Positions 58,261-64,000 of a stretch of 64,000 bases of DNA are shown here, piece by piece (the stretch's first letter is position 1; every line of letters begins with the position of its first letter). A program made the translations under genes and the position numbers. The stretch lies in NCBI GenBank assembly GCA_028023455.1, contig JAQFVV010012498.1, forward strand, positions 1,056,001 through 1,120,000, given 5' to 3'. Below the pieces are notes generated by a model that did not search any database, was not told the origin of the DNA, and was given only the letters and a program-made list of their open reading frames with translations. The stretch comes from Epiperipatus broadwayi (lineage: Eukaryota; Onychophora; Udeonychophora; Euonychophora; Peripatidae).

Positions 58261-58872
58261 TCTTGATCAGTCAATATAGATATATGATTACCAATTCCAC
58301 CCAAACAATGTATAAGAGTTTAGATTAGAAATGGTAGGTGAAGTTAGGAAAAGGAAATGAGAGAACATCAAAAAAAAAAAGGGAAAAAATATAATTAGGG
58401 TAACAATAGCTCATGTTACATTTATGAGGGTATACTTCAAAATAGTTTCTGGGATGCCTTAGAACCTACCAAATTTCTTTTTCTGAGTTAATCCACACAT
58501 AGTGAAGGATGCTCTAGCTTTAGATAATTGTCAAAAGTCTCGAAAGAAGCAGGAGAGAGATTACTAAGCAGATATCTGTATCATCTATAATAGAGATACA
58601 TACATAGTATGGTTTGGACCATAAAATAAAAAAAATTATATGTTCACTATGCCAAATTCTCATTTAGAAAGATGTTAAAGCATTGAGAGGGGGGATGATA
58701 GGAAAAATGTTTGAAATCAAAGGTTTAAAGAGGGGTAAGAAAAGATAGGTTTCGTGATCTCTCATAAATAACAAAAGAAGTAATGTGCCCCAAAATGAGT
58801 CTATTTACACGCTCATTAAAAATTGGAAATTTAAATCATTAAGTAAAATTTATCCCTGTAAGAAAAGGGATT
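58261..58872 (+). other. G3 3' untranslated region and polypurine tract
   Basis: No frame recognised. AAGAAAAGGGA (58,860-58,870) directly before the 3' LTR is a plausible polypurine tract for plus-strand priming. Confidence 0.55.
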
Positions 58873-61464
58873 TGTGAGGGTAGCTTAGAATCATACCCAT
58901 ACCAATCTTTAGCCACCTGAGATGTTAGACTATATTTATTCAAAAGTTATATCTAGCAGAGTCAATGGGTTTTGCTAACATACTACTTTAAAAATATGAG
59001 TGAATAGATGTGAACAGCTATATAGGCATAATGTATCAATGCTGTGTTACATAACTAACTAATAAATCATGTTACAAAACTGTACACAGCTATATATTTA
59101 AAATGAACTAAATTCCAATTGCTAAATGTTTAGATTAATATAAACAAACTGTACATAGCTATATATTTAAAACAAACTATTCCAATTGCTAAATAAGTCA
59201 AAGTAAACACTGAAAGGATTAATACAAACATATATGTATAATAATAATCATTTTGTGTTAAATGTTTTGTACATCACCAACAAACTTAAAACAATGACCT
59301 AAACAATGACAAGGTCAAGTACTAAACCAAGCAACCTAAAATAAGAGTGGGATAATAATGCATGATTTTATTTCTTGAATGGATAATCATGATACATAGA
59401 GATATACAACAATAGACATAAACCACAAATAAAAAAAAAATAAAAAAATTACATACGCTAGGAAATGGAAACGACATTTAACTATAAAAAGAAAATGCTA
59501 TTATCAACCTCTCTCCTTAAAATTCATACATTTGCCATGGGATGTCAACTCCATTAAAGCAAAAGCCCCTGAACACCATCCAAAATGAACACCTTCATTC
59601 AAAAAGTTTTAGCCTTAGAAAAATGAGTTTAGCATGAGATTTAATGAAGCAAATAAGAGGCATTGCATCTAAGTAAAGCAAGCAAATGACCCAAATAGCC
59701 AGATAGATCTAAAAAAAATTTTCAATCTTCTAATAAAAAAGGGAGATTAAGAACTAATGTTTGATTGAATGAAAACCAGAAAATAAATATATGTATAGCC
59801 AGCCCAGCAGATGTTAAGATAAGTGTATTTTATCACAATTAAAAGTATTTATTTCAACTGTAAACTGCAATTGAACTTAAACTTATATATATAGAACTAG
59901 AACAATGTGGTCTGGCTAGAGCGATCAATTGTTATTTGGTGGGAGCATTAACCCTATGACCATGAAAATTTAATAGCCCTATCTCTACATTTAAACCACC
60001 TGAGAAATCTTCTTCATGCAGCATGGAATGTTTATGTGAGAAGTGAATAAAACCAAGAATCATTGAAGCAAAATTTTTCACATTGTGCCATTTGGGAGCG
60101 GCAATGAGCAATTGATATCTAGGGAGAAAGGCATTTAATTGTATGAACTGTAATATAAGAAGGACTTTAGTGATTTAATAAGTCTGATTTATCGATTCCT
60201 GAAATATATATTTTTTTGTTACATATTATGAATATTTTTTATATAGATATGTGTATGTATTATTAATTTTTCCATCATTATTTCATTCTTATTTTTACAC
60301 GAACATGAAACTTTCTGATTCAACATTCTGGGAGAGTCCAATTAAAAACAACATTCTGGGGGAGTCCAATTGTTCAGTTAGAATACTTTTTTTGTAATAA
60401 AATTTAGGTTTGATCTCTCTTCCCAAGTGCTTGACTTTTCTTCATGACTGTGCATTTGAATTTTAAAGGTAAGAGTTTACTCTTTAAAATATTAACATCA
60501 CACACTCGATGAGACTGAATTATGTTGTTTGCTATTTGTTAAACTAATATTATTATTTAAGTATTTTCAGTATAAATGATTAACTTTCTGAGCGGATCTA
60601 CTTTGCTATCACATCAAGTATTGTTTCTTTGTTCTTATATGACAAATGAAAAGGGGGGTCTTCAGATAAGTCAATCTTTATAACTAGAACTACATACCAA
60701 ATCTATGCTTAGGGTGAATATTAAATTAATTTAGCTAGTTAGCTACGGATATAATAAAGTAAATATTTTCATTTTATTTTTTATTGTACATAGAAAGGTC
60801 TGTGACATGAGTACCTATCAGGAGAATTATGTGACTGGTAACTTCTAATTATTAGATCGTTAATATGATAGATGCTCATTACTGATATTTAAACTGAAGA
60901 TATACATACAATCTTTTTACCTTCAATTGTGAATATTGTTAAATTTGTTTTTTTACATTTTCAGAATTATGTGCAATGTTTTCATATATTTTGTTTTGTA
61001 AATAAATGTTATAAAATTTGTTGAAGTGATAAGTCTCCTTAGTTTATTGGACCAGCCTTTACCTTCATCCATGAAATCAATGCCCTACACCTACACACAT
61101 TCACATATATGACTACTTTAGAATTAGGGTAGAAAAGTTTTAAATGCAAGTTATGCATTAATAGCAACTCAGATAAAGTAATCTGATCATAAGTCTGCAT
61201 AGGTACATCCCTGTTACAAGAGTCGAACATGCATTTTTTCTGAGTTCAAATACTGAGGCAACAGATTTAAAAGAGAGTGTTGATGAACTGACCCAAATTA
61301 CATCTAAATTTAATAAATGAGTCTTGAGCTAGTCTAATGAATGTGGATGTAATCATAGACCATGTATTTCATTGCGCCATATCCAGCAACCTACTGAAGA
61401 CCTTGGGTCTGACTGTAGTCAGATGCAACTCTCTCTCATAATGTCGTTCAGACAAACCATTACA
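58873..61464 (+). repeat. 3' LTR of G3
   Basis: Uninterrupted 2,592-bp copy. It contains a local duplication of ACTGTACAYAGCTATATATT (about 59,078 and 59,148) not present in the 5' copy, and a duplicated AACATTCTGGGRGAGTCCAA at about 60,322 and 60,350. Confidence 0.9.
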
Positions 61465-61489
61465 ATGTTATAATAAGAAAGGGATGGTA

Positions 61490-61850
61490 TATTAAAATTA
61501 TTGTTAATGAGTGGAAAGACCATACATGGATTGTAATAAAATTGGGTGAAAAGAAAGAAATGGATGTGAAGTATAGCAGTACTGAAACGAGATACGAAAG
61601 AGAGGAATGAAAGTATTCAGGATAAATGAGTTTTCAAAAGAATAATTGTAAAATATTGATTGTAATTGATATGAATAGTCACATTAAATAAAAATGATGA
61701 AGTTACAAATATAAATGGAGGATTATTAAAGAACATGTGTATAAAAGGTAAATTGAAAATTGGTAATTTAAGTAAAGTATACGATGGTGAATTTATATTA
61801 TCAAAGGAGAATTTGAAGTATAATGTTGATTATGCGTGGTAAAATAATCA
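61490..61850 (+). pseudogene. LINE L-C endonuclease fragment
   Basis: DHTWIVIKLGEKKEMDVK is followed by YSSTETRYERE and, after a shift, KILIVIDMNSHIK, equivalent to the SDHxxV, Y..P/STE and GDMNxHI blocks of EEP endonucleases. NLSKVYDGEFILSKENLKY continues the family text also seen in L-A. Confidence 0.6.
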
Positions 61851-62689
61851 GAAATTTAAAAAAGAAGTAAAATGATTAAATGTTTGATGAGAAAGAAAAT
61901 GGATGTCAATAAAATTAGAGATATTTGAAAAACTAAGTAATGAATTGCCAGGAATAAAATAAGTAATAACTTAGGTTAAATTGGAAACAATTATGAAAGC
62001 TGGCGATTTAAAAAAAATTACTAATAGTGGATATATAACATAAAAAAAGTTATAAAGAAATGATTATTTAGAATCAATAGGATCAATAAGAGAAAATAGA
62101 GGGAAATTTTTTTTAGAAAATGTAAAAGAAAGAAGAAATGTAAGGATTATAAAAAGACCATTAAGAAACGAATGGAACAAGAGTAGATAATGATGAGGCA
62201 GATCTTAAAAGGGTTAGTTAAAGTAGAATTAAAATACAAATGAAGTGAACTTAATAAGAAATTAATAGTGTGGGAAAAAAGATTTGTTAAAATTTTTAAA
62301 GTTATATGAAGAAGAGAAATAAGATAATAAAAGATATTAGATTATTAACTGCAGAGCAAGAGTTTGTGAGGAATTTGTAATAAAATCTTTAGGTGAACAA
62401 GAATTAATAAGTGAATATGATTGATAGTAATGGATAAAGAATTGAATAGAGCATAGTAATGATTGAAAAAAAAAAAAAGAAAAATAGGAGGATTAAATAA
62501 TATGGCAATTAAAATGATAGTTGATATAGAGAATTATGCTAAAACTTGATTTAAAAAAAAGTTATAATGAAATTTAAGTTGATAATAAGATTCCAGACAA
62601 ATAGAAAAGTGGGGAAATGACATTGTTATAGAAAGAGAAAAGACTTAGGTTGTTAACTAGCTAAAGACCAGTAGTGATAACTTTTAAAG

Positions 62690-63560
62690 TTTATCAGAAA
62701 TGAAATTGTGAGATTCAGAGGATTGAAGTATCTTATAAAGGAAATAAATCATTACTTATTGTATTTTTTGATATAGAAAATGCTTATGATGAAGTGAATG
62801 GAATTAGATTGTGAAAATATCTTGGAAAATATGGCAATTGTAAGTACTAATTGGCAGATGTAGAATCAGTGGAAGTTAAATGTGAAAACCCATTACTATC
62901 TCTTATTATTTATTTTGTTTCAAAGACATTTGAATATTGAGATAAAAAGATTAGATATAGGGATGAGGATTTCTACAGTTGGCTTCAAAAGAATATATAA
63001 AGTCTTTTTTTGTGTGTGTGAAGATGATATGGCATTATTTGTAAACAGTGGAGAAGATATAGAATTATTATTATAAAAGTTTGAAAAAGAAGTATGAAAT
63101 TGAACTGAGGAGTATAGGAATTTAGATACTTTATTAAATGAAAAAGGGAATTATATAGATAAATGGGAATTATAATTAAAAAAATATCAATCAACAGAAT
63201 GAGATTGATTAAAAACATGGCATGTTTCTCATTTACTAGATATAATATATATATATATATATATAGAATTATTTAAAAAAAAGTATGCTTCTTGCTTTAA
63301 TATCTGGAAATGATATTAGATTGAATATAAAAAAAGAAATATAAAGATATGCATTGGGTGGTAAATTGTGAACAGCATATAAAACTATTCAATATGAAAT
63401 GGATGGATTTCTTTTTAATGAAGGAAATCAAAAGGAAATTTAAAATATTTGGAAAGTTTTAATATATGAATGGAAATAGATTAGTAAAAATAGTGTTTAA
63501 CTTGATTATTTCAAGAGAACAACAAAACATATTGGGCAAGAAACATTTTACAATATGAAA
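62690..63560 (+). pseudogene. LINE L-C reverse transcriptase remnants
   Basis: LLIVFFDIENAYDEVNGIRL (62,754-62,813) is RT motif A. LADVESVEVKCE (about 62,849) is the motif B lead-in. The xxDD box survives as CEDDMALF (63,020-63,045). The KNMACFSFTRYNI block (63,212-63,250) is cut by a (TA)n tract, and KWMDFFLMKEIKRKFKIFGKF (63,398-63,460) gives the connection region. All frames are short. Confidence 0.65.
63238..63265. repeat. (TA)n microsatellite inside LINE L-C
   Basis: About 12 TA units, expanded within the RT thumb coding remnant. Confidence 0.9.
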
Positions 63561-64000
63561 AATTAATAGATAGACAATTGATTTTGTATATATTTCTGTT
63601 AGAAATTAGATAAATGTGTAGAGAATATATTACAGACACATAATTATGAGGAGTGAGAAAAGAAGGCAAAAATAAAATAATGTTAGATATAGTCCATGGG
63701 AGATGGAAAAGACAATATTAAACAATTGCTTTTGAAATGTAGAATGTTGAAAAAGGATCAAGATAAAATGTATGGGAAGTTGGGAAAAAATAAAGATAAA
63801 GAGAAGCAGTAGAAATTTTATGATTTTTTAAAATTAGATCTATGAAAAAGATAAAAAAAGAATGAGGAATAGAGACTTGCACAGAAACTTCTGACTGCCT
63901 TTATGGAGAAGCTATTTTACATCATATCAATAATATTTTTTTTTTACAAGATTTCAGTCAGGAAAGAGACACTGATTTACATATTGCCAACTTAAGACTG

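Larger units (their letters stand above)
45668..61464 (+). mobile_element. Ty3/Gypsy element G3 with very long LTRs
   Basis: LTRs start TGYGAGGGTAGC and end CCATTACA. The 3' LTR is 58,873-61,464 (2,592 bp); the 5' LTR is 45,668-46,018 plus 50,427-52,556, split by a foldback element. The flanks are ATGT at 45,664-45,667 and 61,465-61,468. A primer site, gag, protease, RT, RNase H and integrase lie between. All coding parts are broken. The LTRs are visibly diverged, so the insertion is not recent. Confidence 0.9.
61465..63960 (+). mobile_element. LINE L-C, 3' segment
   Basis: Continues L-C after G3: endonuclease (61,490-61,830), RT N-terminal area, RT palm remnants (62,690-63,080), thumb and C-terminal regions, and the shared 3' terminus TTTATGGAGAAGCTATTTTA then CATCATATCA (63,899-63,930). 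It holds the uninterrupted version of the site where the Penelope element sits in L-A (63,628-63,639). Heavily decayed. Confidence 0.75.

Overview
The window is AT-rich, repeat-dense nuclear DNA from an animal, most likely an invertebrate. One host coding exon is clear: the main exon of a PI-PLC X domain (PLCXD-type) gene on the minus strand at 32,166-33,037, with an intact splice acceptor and both catalytic histidines. Almost everything else I can identify is transposable-element sequence, mostly decayed. The RT and C-terminal style of the main LINE family resembles LINEs I associate with ticks and other chelicerates. A chelicerate is therefore plausible but not shown. No rRNA, CRISPR array, operon or prokaryotic feature is visible.

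Layout. 0.5-2.8 kb holds an old LINE with an ORF1-type zinc knuckle and endonuclease and RT remnants. 4.2-4.75 kb is a hAT-type transposase relic on the minus strand. 9.6-10.7 kb is a 5'-truncated Penelope-like element (GIY-YIG domain) bracketed by inverted repeats. 11.4-11.9 kb has tRNA-derived SINE sequence and 12.7-13.2 kb an old LINE scrap. 13,971-23,618 is a Ty3/Gypsy element (G1) with about 850-bp LTRs and a perfect 5-bp target duplication (GTTCA). Inside its pol lies a second Gypsy (G2, 16,181 to about 20,115) that has a 5' LTR and primer site but no 3' LTR. 24,186-24,985 is an asymmetric inverted-repeat element with a 14-bp target duplication. 25.2-29.9 kb is a LINE (L-A) interrupted by a probable solo LTR and by a Penelope-like element. 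The PLCXD exon follows at 32-33 kb, then LINE L-B (33.8-36.0 kb), which has the longest open frames of its family. 36.1-42.4 kb is mostly featureless AT-rich DNA with three SINE-like units.

42.4-63.95 kb is a nested stack. LINE L-D (minus strand) and LINE L-C (plus strand) lie head to head across a 260-bp tandem duplication. L-C is split by a Gypsy element (G3, 45,668-61,464) with very long LTRs (about 2.6 kb) and a 4-bp duplication (ATGT). The 5' LTR of G3 is split by a 4.4-kb foldback element (46,019-50,417), whose arms carry further MITE-like insertions. Because the other LTR, the other palindrome arm or a paralogous LINE copy preserves the uninterrupted sequence in each case, the order of insertion can be read from the window itself: LINE, then Gypsy, then foldback, then MITEs.

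The genes do not form a pathway. The biology here is retroelement and DNA-transposon layering around one host gene. All domain calls are by-eye reading of translations; no database search was run.
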